DNA of 28,859 bases from JBAYJY01 sp041664945 (GCA_041664945.1 JBAYJY010000044.1:1-28859), one strand, 5' to 3'. Shown: positions 14,863 through 27,900, counted from the stretch's first letter. The notes: generated by a model from the letters alone, not told the origin. A program made the numbers and translations.

Positions 14863-15006
14863 TTAAATCAGAAAACGGGGCCGGATCTGAGTCCGCCCCC
14901 GCTTTGTTTTCGCCACATGTCCAGACACCCATGCCTTTATCTTGCTCTCGTCAATCTTCAACAATGGCGGCCGTCCGCAAGACGTCCATTTCCAAACAAA
15001 ATTAAT
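14863..15006 (-). pseudogene. G+C-rich 47-codon frame, possible gene remnant; also carries a hairpin
   Basis: On the minus strand a frame runs open from 15006 to a TAA at 14865-14863. From about 14994 onward it reads like real protein: WTSCGRPPLLKID, then SKIKAWVSGHVAKTKRGR and an Arg-rich end. It has no ATG and no ribosome-binding site, and it begins where the A+T-rich island stops, as if an upstream gene had been cut off. I do not recognise the family. The same DNA (14872-14901) can form a G+C-rich hairpin with a bulge, followed on the minus strand by four Ts, so it might instead be a weak terminator for the island genes. Confidence 0.3.
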
Positions 15007-15730
15007 TTATAAATCTGACAACGCCATTGTTGTAGAATATAAATTTGAATATATATCCATGTTTTTTATCTATTGATCGCAATGTATATACAACAATAAT
15101 ATAATCTTTGTTTTCATACCTTTTGATTTTTTCTGTTATTTTGTAATCTTTTAACTGATAATTACTATCGAGGAAAAACAAGCTAATAAACTTACTAACA
15201 ATCATTATTTCATCTTTTTGGGATATAGCATTTTCATTTTTGTAATCATTTACAAGTTTAAAAAACTCGGAACCTGATATTTCCTTCCCGAGTTTCATAG
15301 CTCTTAATTGTCCATTATTATATTTAGTATTTGTTAGATAGAAATATTTAACGCTGCCATCAATATTATAGTTTATAACAAAATCACCTTTTTTTTCTTT
15401 TGCTATTTCGGTATATAGATCAAATAACACGTCTCTTTTAATCTCATAAATATTATTTTTGTATGTCATTACGATGTAATATATATTTTCGTAAAATCTA
15501 CACTGAGGTTCATTATTTTTATATATTATATATGTGTCGACGCCAGTTAATACATTATCAAATGCATAAATATATTTAAATTTGTAATTATTTATGTTTT
15601 TAATATAACTGCTAATTAATAAATGCTTGGTATTATTGGTTGACAATATATATAAATATGTCACTAATGAAATAACACAAATAATAATAGCAATAAATAC
15701 ATAATAGTATTTATATTTAATATTTCTCAA
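15002..15730 (-). CDS. Unrecognised A+T-rich membrane-anchored protein (242 aa)
   Basis: It encodes 242 residues from a TTG at 15730; no ATG precedes it in frame, and GGATGG lies 4 bases upstream of the TTG. There is one N-terminal membrane helix (YYVFIAIIICVISLVTYLYI) and then a soluble domain of alternating strands rich in Lys, Asn, Ile and Tyr (about 30-242), presumably outside the membrane. No motif or family is recognised. Its base composition is strikingly A+T-rich against the flanking genes, so it is probably acquired DNA. It sits directly behind the giant surface protein gene on the same strand, 20 bases after the small upstream frame. An accessory or immunity-type role is possible but nothing in the sequence proves it. 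Confidence 0.6.
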   Translation of the reverse strand: MRNIKYKYYYVFIAIIICVISLVTYLYILSTNNTKHLLISSYIKNINNYKFKYIYAFDNVLTGVDTYIIYKNNEPQCRFYENIYYIVMTYKNNIYEIKRDVLFDLYTEIAKEKKGDFVINYNIDGSVKYFYLTNTKYNNGQLRAMKLGKEISGSEFFKLVNDYKNENAISQKDEIMIVSKFISLFFLDSNYQLKDYKITEKIKRYENKDYIIVVYTLRSIDKKHGYIFKFIFYNNGVVRFIN

Positions 15731-15750
15731 AATCCATCCATTATAATAAT

Positions 15751-15978
15751 TTATTTCATTTTAACAGGCTCAAGTTGAAAAAACCATAATCTGTTTAGTA
15801 AGGCATCAATCAAATCATCATATCTATCATAATTGACGTTCAATTGTTTAGCAAGCGGCCCTACATGCAGATTATTCCATTGATCATTTAAGCGAATAAT
15901 TGAAGCATGCCTCATATCTTGATGTAGACACTCGATAAATACATGGTGTATCAACCGTTTTGATTTCTGTAGCGTCAA
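15751..15978 (-). CDS. Unrecognised small protein (54-75 aa), possibly partial
   Basis: The frame starts as early as TTG 15978 (75 codons); the first ATG is at 15915, giving 54 residues (MRHASIIRLNDQWNN...). It contains RLNDQWNNLHVGPLAKQLNVNYD and ends LWFFQLEPVKMK. It lies in the A+T-rich island, 20 bases before the 242-aa gene, and could be its operon partner. It is in the same frame as the giant gene and follows that gene's TAA by four codons, so it might also be a detached 3' extension. No ribosome-binding site stands out and no family is recognised. Confidence 0.35.
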   Translation of the reverse strand: MTLQKSKRLIHHVFIECLHQDMRHASIIRLNDQWNNLHVGPLAKQLNVNYDRYDDLIDALLNRLWFFQLEPVKMK

Positions 15979-15990
15979 ACTATTCCGCGC

Positions 15991-18900
15991 TTATCTCACG
16001 ACTGAGAACTTGCCTTTGTGCGTCACCTCGTAACCGGAGGGCGTGCGCGCCGTGAGATAGTACAGATAAACGCCCGAGGCGAGCGGCCTGCCCGTTGCGC
16101 TCACCGGCGGCCGCCAGTGATACAGCGTATATGCTCCGTTCTCGCTGACGTCCGGCGCCGTGTCGTAGTTCGACGGCAACACCCTCATCAGAGTCGATAC
16201 GAGCGAGCCCCGTATGTCATACACCTTGATCGTAATTGTTACGTTCCCCTGATTGAGCCCCGCCGCCGCGAATCTGATCCCGTCGAGTCTGTTCATCGAT
16301 TCAACATACGGATTCGGATAAGTGTGGACGTCATAAATCTGGAGCGGCGTGAGCGCCTGCGGCGCGAAGCCCATCTTGAACCCGAGCGTGTCGTAGCGCG
16401 AAAAGTGCGACGAGAATATTGTTATCGTCTTCGAGTTTTTATCGACAAGGCCGTCCATGCGCACCCACGAGGAAGCGTCCGTGTTCCAGTTGTAAACGCC
16501 GAGCGTGTCCACATCCACCGTTCCGCCGCCGGTCGGCGCTCCGGCGATCGAGCAGTTTCCGGTGATCGGATCGTATTGGAACAACTGCGTTCCGTTTGCC
16601 GTCGCGGCGTTGATGCTTTCGGTTCCGGCGTCGACCATGCCGTCGTTGTCGTTGTCGCAATAGTGGAAAATCAGGCGTATATAGGAACTGAAATTCGTGC
16701 CGTCCGGGAAGTACTCGCGCGCGTCGCCCGCCGCGACGATGTATTCGGTTGTCGGGTCCGCCGGGCAGTTCGGGCCGGGGGCGGCCCCGCCTCCGCAGTA
16801 GGCGGTCGGGTTCGTGTTGTAGAACACGGTGTCGCTGGCGATGGAATTCGGCGGGAACACGGCTGTTACGATGCCGTCCTGAAAGAGCAGTCCGCCGCCG
16901 CTCGTGACCGCGCTCTCATTGCTGATCGTCAACATACGCAGGTAGGCCCCGGTCCCCGCGCTCATCTGCGACACCTGAACGTATGGCGTGTTCGGCTTGT
17001 TCGGACAGGCGGAACCCGCGTGGCTCGGGCACTGCGTCAGGTAAAGCTCGTTGTACTGCACCTGCCCGACAAGCTGCGGCGCGAAAACGCCGCCCTGACT
17101 CTTCGGCTGGTCGGGAATGTATTCGAGATAGCTGTCGTAATCGCTGCCGCTGAAAAGCTGCTCGACGATATTTCCCATGCCGTAATTGACGGCGCTGATG
17201 TCCAGAGTGTTGCGTTTGTCCACCGAATAGGAGACGAGCTTGCCGTCTGCCGACCAGCCGGGTTCGTACGCCGGCATTGTGTACGAGGCGTAATCATAGA
17301 TTTTATAGACGCCGGCGTCGGATAGCGACGTAATAGGAAGCGATGCGGAGTCGAACCCGGCATAGGCCGCCGAAAGGTTGATGACGTATACGCTTGTCTT
17401 GGACGGCGGGGTCGGGTTGTTGACATCCGGCGTTCGGTCCCATGCGAGAAACGCGATCATCCTGCAATCGGGCGACCACTTCGGTTTCAGCGGCCATACC
17501 GAGTTGTCTTTGAACATCGTGATTCTGCGAAGGTTGGATGTCGCTCCGTCGACTCGATACATGCCTTCGGCGTCCTTCGCGCCGTCGATCATAACTATGT
17601 TGGCGTTTGTCGAACTGTCGGCGTCCGGAGCGCATGACGGGTTGCAGACCGTATCTTCCTCGCTTACATTCGGCGCGCGGACCGCTATCAGTTTGTCCCG
17701 GTAAGCCGCGTCGCATTCCGCGTTGTTTCCGGACCAGTCCGGGTCTATCCATTCCGAATCGTCATCGAGCGGCACGATACCCTGCCCGAGTTGCCTGAGC
17801 GTTATCGGATAATCTATATAAGTCGAACCGCCGGAAGAACTGCCGTCGAATGCCATCGCTATCGGCGGGTTGACTCTTATGTAAGTCTCGGACCGCGCAA
17901 GGTCATTCTGTACGGAGACGACCGTTGTGATAGTCCTTTTGACGGACTGCGAAGTTCCCGGAATCGTTTCATACACAATCACATTTTCGCCAGGGTTGAA
18001 AGAAGATCCTATCGACAGGGATATTGTGACCGTCGCGCCGCCCGGAACTATGTCCTCAGTCACTTCTTCATGCGTTCTTACCGGACCGGCCGGCGGATAA
18101 TCGTACTGCGCCCCGACATGAACGCCGACCGACGCGGTCGCCCCCACCCAGAACAGTTTCGCCTTCGCGTTTCCCATCATGTCCGCCGCGGCGAACACCG
18201 CGCGCTCGTTGTCGACGCTCCACGCGACCTCGCTGTAGGGCGAGACGCCGGTATCGTCCATGCCGTCGTTGCCGTTTCGCGTCAGACGCACGCAGTTGCC
18301 GAGCGTTCCGGCCGTCTGATCCATCGTGAAGAGATTGAAATTGCCGTACGGCATTTCGCCGACCGCCGCGTCGCCGCCGCAAGGGCTGCTCTGCCGCGAG
18401 ATGAACAGAAGCTTTCCGCCGTCGTGGCGCCACGCCGGCGAAAGTACGATCGCCTGCGTCGCGAAGTTCGGCGTCGACATGAATACGTTGCTGACGCCTG
18501 TGATTCCGCCGAAACTCGTCGTCCCGGACGCTACTCCTATGTTCGGGCGTATCAGGACGAATCCCGGCTTGTCGCCCCCTCCCTTATGGCCGAGCGGAAG
18601 GACGCCGAAATATTCCGGGGTGACCATCACCGGAGTCATCGGGTTGTCATTCGGCATATTCTCCGCCGTAAGAGTGACGCACGCCATACCGTTCCTCATG
18701 TCGCCCTTGATCGTGAGTTGATCCGGCTGTTTCAGCGCGGCGAGCGAGGCCGGCGCCGTCACATTGTCGAACCCGCGCGCGGCTGTCGCTTCATTGCGCG
18801 CGATCGATTTGCCGGAACCCGGCGCGTCGGACAGCGTCATCTGCACGGTTCCGTTTTGCCATGCTCCGGAATCTATCCGCTGGTCGCAGGCGTCCATAAG

Positions 18901-21900
18901 CTGCGCGCAAACCATTTCGCTCTGGCCGTTCAGCGTCATCGTTATCGTCGCCGGATTGTCAAACAGAACGATTCTGTTATTGAACGAATCCCAGGACCAC
19001 TCGCCGGGAGCCGGCGGCGTGTTGTCCGGCGCGTTGTCGAGAATGACCGCTCCGGCGCCGGTGTCGCTCTTCACGAAATCTGGTTTCGCATTAATTTCAG
19101 ACCCCATGTTCGAGCAGAAATTTCCTCCGCAGGCTATCGGACACGTCCCGCCTGAGCACCACGGGCCGGCCGGTTCGTCGGACAGGATCAGGCCGTCGCC
19201 CATCGGAATCACGCGAATATAGTCGGGGCCGGATCTCGCTTCGAAAGAGCCGGGCGTTCCAGTCGCCAACGGCGGCGCGGCAGGCGCTCCGAGGTCGCCG
19301 TCTATCGTCTTTTCTTCTGGCAGATTCGCATAAAAGCCGTCCGTTTTGATATTGTCGGCGTAAATGCCGATATAGTGTGGATTCACCGACGAGACACAGC
19401 CCGCGGCGTATGTTTCGAGACACCACGCGTTAGTTCCGTTCACGCTTCCGCAACTGTCTCCCGCGCCGGTTTGATATACGAGCCTGCTCACCGCGAGTCC
19501 GTCGTCCGGCGCGTCGGCCGGGTCGTCATACATGCCCACCGAAGCTCCGTTCCTGTCATAACCGCGCGCGAACTTCGAGTCGTCCGGGCCCGCTGTTGCC
19601 GCCTGCTTGTAAATCCCGTCCGCGTTGTTTGCCGTCATCTCCGTCACGCCGTCCGGATAGTAAACTTTGAACATAACGAAAGTCGGCAGCCACGCCGGAG
19701 TCATGGAGAGATAAGTGATCTGCAAATTATTATCGCGAATCGCCGTCAATTGTCTCGTATTCATATTGCCGGCGTTGTCATAAGCCGTTACGGTCACGTT
19801 TTCAGCGGTTGTGTTCGAGGAGTCAATATCGTAGCCGGCTGACCAGTTCGCCGGAGTCGCCGCGTCAGCGGGCGTGTCGCCGTACGCGGCGCTGAATGTC
19901 ACTTTCTGAAGGCCGGACAGCGCGTCATTCGCGGTTCCTGAAACCATGAACATCTGCGCCGCCCCCATGCCGGTCCCGTAATAAAGATTTCCATTAGCGG
20001 GAGAAACCCACAGATAATCCGACAGTTCGGAGAAAACGCCGGTTGGAATATTCGGAGGAGTCACATCTTTTCTGAAATAGAACGCGTCCGTGAGCGTTGT
20101 CGAAATGCCAGATGTGCAGAACGCGCGGATGGAAACCCAGTTAATGCCCTCCGCGGCGGCAGCGAAATCAGCGGCGCGGATCGCCCAGTCCGCGGTAAAC
20201 GAACTCACGTTCATTCCCGGTCCGAGGTAGGTCGTCCACGGAAGCGACTGCGTTCCGGTACCGGCGCCCATGTCCGCCGCGCTCCAGAACGAATACTGAA
20301 CGTAATCGAGATTATCGCAGTCGGTGAGAAAATCCACGTCGTAAAGAGTTCCGGCCGCGTTGCGCCACGCGTCGTCGTTCGGCTGGTTGTCCACAATCGT
20401 CACCGAGCCGCGCTTGTAGTAAGTGAACGCTGTTATTGCGTTCGAGATGTTCGGAGGAGTCGACAGGTCTCGAGCGCTGATGCGAAGCGTATGCGTTGCG
20501 TTGCAGATCGAAGTAGTCGCGTTAAAAGAAGATTCGGTTTGAAAAGCTGTCGGGATCGCGAACGGGTCCGTGCTGAATACGACGTAATAGCCGTCCAGGC
20601 CGGCATTCGCGGGCGAGACCGGATTGTCCGCTGGAGCGGACCACTCGAAATATGGATGAACCGAAGTGTAGCTGCCGCCGTCGACAATTGGCGCCAGTTT
20701 CGCGGAGGTCAGCCAGCCGTTGGCCGGAACCGGCGGATTGTTCGGCGGCTCCCCGTCATACATGTAGCTGAACGAAGTCGCGGCCGCGCCGACATTCCCG
20801 GCGTTGTCCGCGGCGCTCAGTCGCAGATAGTACGTCCAGCCGCTGACGAGCGTCTGGTCCGCGGTGTAAGAAGCGGTTGTAGTCGCTATATTCGGCGCGC
20901 CCGCCGAATCAGTTCCGAAATAAATCCGGTATTCCATCAGCCCGGAGTTTGCCGGAGTGGCGGGCAGATCAGATGCCGCCGACCATTCGAAATATGGATG
21001 CTCATAGCTGTGCCACGTTCCGGCGGCAAGCGCCGCCGACTTTGCGCTTGTGTCGAACCCGTTAGCGGCCACGCCTCCCGGAGAAGTCGAATCGTATCTG
21101 TAAGTGAACGCCGTAGCCGCCGCAGATGTGTTGCCCACGTTGTCGCGGGAGCTGATACGCAAGTAGTAGGTCCAGCCCGTGACGAGCGCAACCGAAGGGC
21201 TGAAGGATACGGCGGCCGTCGCGACGGACGGAACGCCCGCCGTATCGGTTCCGAAATAAACAATGTATTCCTTGAATCCGGAGTTCATCGCGGGCGCGGC
21301 AGGCAGATCGGACGCCGCGGCCCATTCAAAATACGGACTCGAATAGTTATACCATGAGCCGCTCGCCAGCGAGACCGTCTTCGCGGGCATGTCAAAACCG
21401 GCTACGGCCGTCGCGGGCGGCGCCTGCGTGTCTTTCAATACGTAGAACACGTCGTCCTGTATTCTCACGAGCCCGTTAGCGTCGGTGACGCGCACGGATA
21501 CGAAATTAATGCCGTCGGTCGCGTTCCCGAAGTCGGCGTCTTTGAGTTTCCAATTCGCAGTGTACGAATTTACGCCGAGCGCCGGGCCGAGAAAAACGGT
21601 CCACGGGATAACCTGCGTCCCGGTTCCGGCTCCCCTGCCCGCCGCCGACCACAACGTGTACTCGACAGTATTGATGTTCGCGTCGCAACCGCCTTTGAAA
21701 TCCACGTCATAGACGCCGCCGTTCGCATTGCGCCACGTGTCGTCTCCGGGCTGGTTGTCGGTGATTCCGATTTGGCCGCCCCACCTGTAAGTGAACGCGG
21801 TGACGACCGCGGGATTGACGTTCGGCGCGATCGCCTGGTCGCGCGTCCTGATGCGAAGGTAGTAATCAGTGTTGCAGGCCATGGCCGGCGCGGTATAGGA

Positions 21901-24900
21901 CGCGGCGGTCTGGAACGCGGTCGGAACAAGCGCCGGGTTCGTCGAGATGCCGACATAGTAGCCGCCGACGCCCGAGTTGAGCGGCGCCGGATAGTCGCTC
22001 GGAGCTGCCCATTCGAAATACGGATTCGGATATGAGTAAGCGACGCCTGTTGTGATCGGAACCGTTTTCGACGGGTCCTCCCAGCCGTTGACCGGCGCGG
22101 CCGGGTTGTCAGGCGGCAACGAGTCTTTCCGGAAAATAAACCCGGCGGTTCCGGTCGCAAAAGTGTCCGTTCGCCAGTTTCCGGCGGAGTCGAGTCCGCG
22201 AACGCTGATTCGAGTCTCGCCCTGCGGCAGCGCCGCCCAGGGCGCCAGCCAGTTCGCCGCGTATGAAACGCTCTGCGAGCCGGTCCAGATGTTCGTCCAT
22301 GCGCCGGATGCGATCCTGTAGTCGAACTGAACGATCGGCGAGCCGCTCGCCCACTGAAGATCGACGTCGTTCGCCACGTTCGCGCTGTACCACGGCGTAT
22401 AGCCGCCTGCGCTAATCGGCGAATTATAAACAATCGCGGGCGGCACGGTGTCCTTGCGGACGTAGAATGCGTCAACTGCGTTCGTCACATTTCCCGCCTC
22501 GTCTGTGAGCCTGATTGAAACATAGTTCACGCCCTCCGGGAGCGAGTTAAAGGCGACAGGCCAGTCGATGGTATATGTCGGGAAAGCTATGTTGTCGGCG
22601 ATAGTCGTCCAGCCGAGAACTTGCGAACCTGTTTTCCCGGCTCCTGAATAAACAATGTAGTCTGCCTTTTTGAGATTGCCGCAGGAGTCGCTGAAATCGA
22701 CATCATAAGTCGCGCCGGCCGCGTTGCGCCACGTGTTGTCGCACGACGGGCATCCGGCGATATTGTTAGTGATAACCGGCGGGTTGTTGTCATATCTGTA
22801 AACAAACGTCGTCACCGGATTCGGTACGTTGCAGACGTGGTCGCGGCTTCTGATCCGCAGATAATAAGTCGAACCGCAGGTGAGCGGCGCGACTGAATTG
22901 AAGCTGTTGGCGGACTGCAATGCGTTAGGAACGCTGCTTGAATTGTTGGAGAATTCGACGTAATAGCCTTCGATGCCGACCGCGTGGCCGACCGGGTTGT
23001 CATTCGGAACCGGCCATTCGAAATAAGGATTGTCGTACGGATACCACGTTCCGCTTACGAGCGGAATCACTTTCGCCGCTGACGCATATCCGGAAACGTC
23101 CGGATTGTCCGGATTTTGGTTGTCGTTGCTGAACTTCACCGAAACCTTATCCGTGTGGCCGACCTTGTCGAAAACAGTGAAGTCCACTAACTGGTCGGGT
23201 ATGGTGTCGCCGGCGTCGACGTTGTAGAACTGCTGCCACGGGTTTTCCGTATCCGGCGTCTGAATCGGATCGCCGTATGCGGCGTCTCCCTGCAGCTTCC
23301 ACTGCGATTCATACATCTGCATGTTGTCCGTCCAGTTGACTACTACGGTGAACTGGTTCGGCGCGCCCGGAAACAGCGGGTAGGTTGTGCCCGGCCTGCT
23401 CTGATACCACACCGTGCACATCGGATTCGATGACGGATCGTTGCAGACCACTCCGTCAGTCGTCCCATGCACCGGACAGTCGTTGCCCATGATCGTCTGT
23501 ATGTTCGGAATGGAGATGATTTCCGGAGCCGTCGTGTCATAAACTGTTTTGTCCGAAGCGTGCAGTATCTGTATCGCGTTGTATTCATTTTTATATTCGA
23601 CATAAACTGTTTTCTGCCCGTCGGCCGCTACGCATCCGGCGCCTGAAGTGATGTCGAACGCCGATGTCGATACGGCAAACGGAAGCCACGGCGACCAGTT
23701 GACATTGTCGCATGAGAAACGCATCGAGTCGCCGGCGTTGCAGTTCGTGCCCGCCGGATCCTCGCACGTAAGCGACATAACCGGCTTCGGATTCTCCGTG
23801 CAGCAATTCATCAATTCGGAGATCGCTATCGTTCCGGTTGTCGGCGGGTGCTTCGCCTCCGGGTAACGGTCATAACGGAAACCGTTAGTCGATCCGGCGT
23901 TGGTGAGCCGGAACCTGTAGTCGAAATTCATTGCGGCGGGCTGCGGCTTTACCGAGAACCACAGCTCGGCGTAGCGTGCGCCTGAGAGCGTGTATGAATT
24001 GACGATTCCGGTTTCGCTGTATTTCCCGGCTACCGGCGATCCGGCGCCGGCGTACGCCGTCACAAAAGAGGCTGTCGGCACAACCGCGCCGTCCGCGCCC
24101 CACGGGCCGTCGAGCGCTTTCCAGTCGCTTGAGAACGTCGTTACGTCAGTCCACGGGCCGGGCGTTCCGTTCGGATCCTTCTGATACTGCAGGCGCCAGT
24201 TGAACGCCGAGTTCGGGTCCGTATGGTCGATCTGGACCGCGACAATGTAAGATTTGCCTGATGTCATTCCGGCCGGCACATTGTTTCCGAAAAACGCGGG
24301 CGCCGCGAGATTCTCCGACCAGTTGTAGGCGGCCTGATAGTTGTTGGGCATCACAACGTTGAGTTCGATCGTCTGCGAGTACATGTCGAGCGGAACCGGA
24401 TTGCTTCCCGCATTGTCAACCGTGACGGTTCTGAAGTAATAGGTTCCCGTCGAGTCCGGGCGGACCGTGAAGTCCTCTTCATAGAGGAAATTCAGCGCCT
24501 TCGTCTGCGGCGCCGGCTGGTTGTTGTCCTCGTGATAAACGCCGTCGAGCGGCGAGCCGGCGAGCATGTTGGCGCCGGACATCGTGTCGCCTGCGGCGTG
24601 GGCCGGATCGTTCCACCCTTTGATCTGCGTCGCCGCGGTCATCAGAGTCGGAGCTGTGAAATTGATATCCGTGTCGTATTGCAGCGCGAGCTTGTGATCG
24701 CTCCATGCGTCGTTTCTCGACCTCAAACCGACCCGCAGGTGCAATTCGTCATTCACAACCGCGTAAGTCGCGGCGTTTTCCAAATCTATCGCCGCCTCAT
24801 TCCTGTCCGCCCATCGGAAACTCGCCTGCTGCCTCGCCACTATCCTGCAATCAGGATACTTCATGTACGAAACTCCGTAAGTCGACCCGGAGTTGGTGAC

Positions 24901-27900
24901 GCGGAAACGATAGGCGAAGCCTAACGCCGACGGGTCCGCTTTAATCGAATACCATACTTCGGTGTACCTGTGAGCGCCGAGCGTGTAAGACACGGCTTTT
25001 CCTGTTTCTGAATACACTCCGTTCACGGCTGCGCAGCCGGCGCAGTGGTCAAATCCTACTGTAGAGAACGCGGCGACATTCACTGCCGCTCCGTCGGCGC
25101 CCCACGGGCCGTCCGCCGCTTTCCAGTCGCCGGACGCCGCGCTAACGTTCGTCCACACTTCAGGATTTCCGTACGGGTCCTTCTGGTATTGAAGCTGCCA
25201 GTCGAAATTTGTTTTCAAGGCGCTGTCGTTCTCGATCTTGACGGCGACAATGTAATTCGCGCCTGTCGTGAAATCCAGCGTAGCGTTTTCGCCGTTCCAT
25301 GCAGGAACGGCGGCATTCGCCGACCAGTTGAATTTCGTCTGGTAGTCGGTCGGATTTGATATCGTAATTTCGGCTACGTTCGTGTATCTGTCGAGCAACT
25401 TGAGAAAATTGCCCGAGCTGTCTATCTCGACCAGCCTTATATAATATACGCCGACTGAAACCGGCAGTATCGTGAAGTCTTCCTCATAAATCACATTCGC
25501 GCGCGCGGATTCGCTGAACGGAGTGTTGTCCTCGTGATAAAGGCCGCTCGCCGGCGCGCCGCTGAGTATCTTCAACCCCGAAACCGCCGCGCCGTTCACG
25601 CGGTCCGTATCGTCCCACATCTTGAGAGCAGGCGAACCGGCGGTCATGAGAACCGGGGCGGTAAACGCGTTAGTCGTATCGTATTGAATGCCGAGCTTAT
25701 GCGCCGGGTAGGAACCATAGTCGCCGCGCGCGCCGAGCCTGACGTGGAGCTTGTCTCCGGGCGCCGCAATGATCGCAGTGTTCTCAAGATCGAGCGCCGC
25801 CTCGTTTCCGTCCGCCCATCGGTAACTCGTCATCTCCGCCATAGGCTCCGCCGCATCGGGATAAACATTATAAATAAATCCGTTCGTTGAGCCCGTGTTA
25901 GTCAGCCTGAATTCATAAGTTTTTTTCGACGCCGCGGCGGCCGGCTTCACGCAGTACCAGTATTCCGAATAAGAATTCGCGCCGAGCGAGTCGGTGATGA
26001 CGCCTTTTTCCGAATAGAAACCTGATTCCGCGGCGCCGACGCCTATGCCGCCGTTTGTCGAGAAGGTAGTGGTCGAGATGGATTTTCCGTCGACGCCGAA
26101 CGCGCAGTTCGCGGCGGTCCAGTCTGCGGAAGTCGCGGTGACATTTGTCCAGTCGCCGGGCGGGTCGCTCGTCTTCTTGCTCTGAAGTTGCCAGTTGTAG
26201 ACTGATGACGCCGCGGCGCTGTTCTGAATCTGAATAGACAGCAGGTACATGTTTCCCGGAAGATAGACGAGCATGTTGTTTGTCGGGCTGAATTGCGGGT
26301 TCGACGCATCCTGCGCCCATGCGAAATAACTCTGTATATTCGACGGAACCGCGGCGTTAACCGCGATTGTCTGCGTGTAGAGTTCGAGCGGCTGCGGATT
26401 GCCGCCTGTATTGTCTACCGCCACGACGCGCAGATAGAATGCTCCGACAGCCGTAACCGCTACGCTGAAGTCCTCCTCGTATAGCAGGTTCATCAGATAG
26501 TCCTGCGGCGCGGGCTGGTTGGCGCTTTCGTGGTAGATCCCGGCGTAGGGAGATCCGCTTAGCGACTTGGTTCCCGAAACCGGATCGCCGGGCGAACGGT
26601 CGGTGTCGTCCCAGAAAACGACGCTGCCGGATGAAGATGTTACGAGCGTCGGCGACGGGAACGAGCTGTCCGTGTCGTATTGCAGCGCTATCTTGTGAGA
26701 ACTCCAGAAGTTGTGATCGCTCCTCACGCCGACTCGCAAATGGAGCGGCTGGTTGACCGCTACGCCCGCCGCCTCGTTTTCCGGCGCCAGCGTATCCTCG
26801 TTCTCATCAGCCCACCGGTAGCTCGTCTGCTCCCGCACGGTCTGGCGCGCTTCCGGCATTTTCAAATAACTGATCAGCGACATTGATCCGGCGTTGGTCA
26901 CGCGAAACCGGTATGCGTTCCCGGCGGCTCCGTCCTGCGCCCGGATCGACCACCAGAATTCCGTATACTGATTCGCTCCGAGAGCGAATGTCGTCGCGAA
27001 CACTCCGTTCTCATCGTACCTTCCCGCTATTGCGGCTCCCGCTCCCGCTCCTGTCACAAAACTTCCGGCGGCGACCGCCCCTTCGTCCGCGCCCCATGCG
27101 CCGTTCACCGATTTCCAGTCGCACGTTCCGCACGCCAGCGTTACCGGCGTCCAGTCGCCCGGATTCGTGTACGGGTTCTTCTGGTACTCGAGCCGCCATG
27201 CGTTCGCAGTAGCCGCCTTGCCTTCTACCCTGATCGCCGCTATGTAATCCGTTCCGATCGTGAATTCCAGCGGCGTGTCCGCGCCCGACGGCGCATACGG
27301 CGCCGTGTTCGGAGACCAGTTATACGCCGGCAGGACAACGCTTGTCGGCTCCACAACGATTTTGATCGGCGCGGCGTAGGAATCCAGAACGCTTTTGAAC
27401 GTTCCGTCTCCGTTCAACTGCACGATGCGCAGATAGTACGCGCCCGTTATTAAAGGTTGAATAGTAAAATCTTCCTCATAGAGTATTCCTGATTGTTTCG
27501 CTTGCGCCGGCGGAATCTGATCCTCGTGGTATATTCCGTCGCCGTCGGCGCCGTTCAGAAAACGAATCACTACCGGATCGCCTTTGACGTGGTCAGGACT
27601 GGTGTCGTCCCAATACCTTATCGCCGGCGACGCCGAAGTCATCAGGACCGGCGCCGTGAAATTCGCGTTCGTGTCGTACTGAACGCCCAGATAATGAGCG
27701 CCGCGATCGGCGAAGTTGCTTCGAATGCCGGCGCGAAGGTGCAGTCCGGCATTTTGCGGCGCATTAATATATTTGTTTTCTATCGCCGACGGAGACTCAT
27801 CCGCGTCGAGCCATCGCCAGTTCGCCTGTTCCAGCGTCGACCCGTAGTTGAAGTTTATCAAAGCGGTGTTGAAAACCATCGACGATTCGTCGAAATTGGC

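Noticed and set aside
17791..19155. Plus-strand frame of about 454 codons opposite the giant gene
   Set aside because: It is very Arg/His-rich, has no ribosome-binding site or domain, and lies wholly antisense to the PD40 and neighbouring region.
23840..27840. CRISPR-like or transposon repeat array
   Set aside because: Units are 1 kb long, diverged and in one open frame; they are protein modules.
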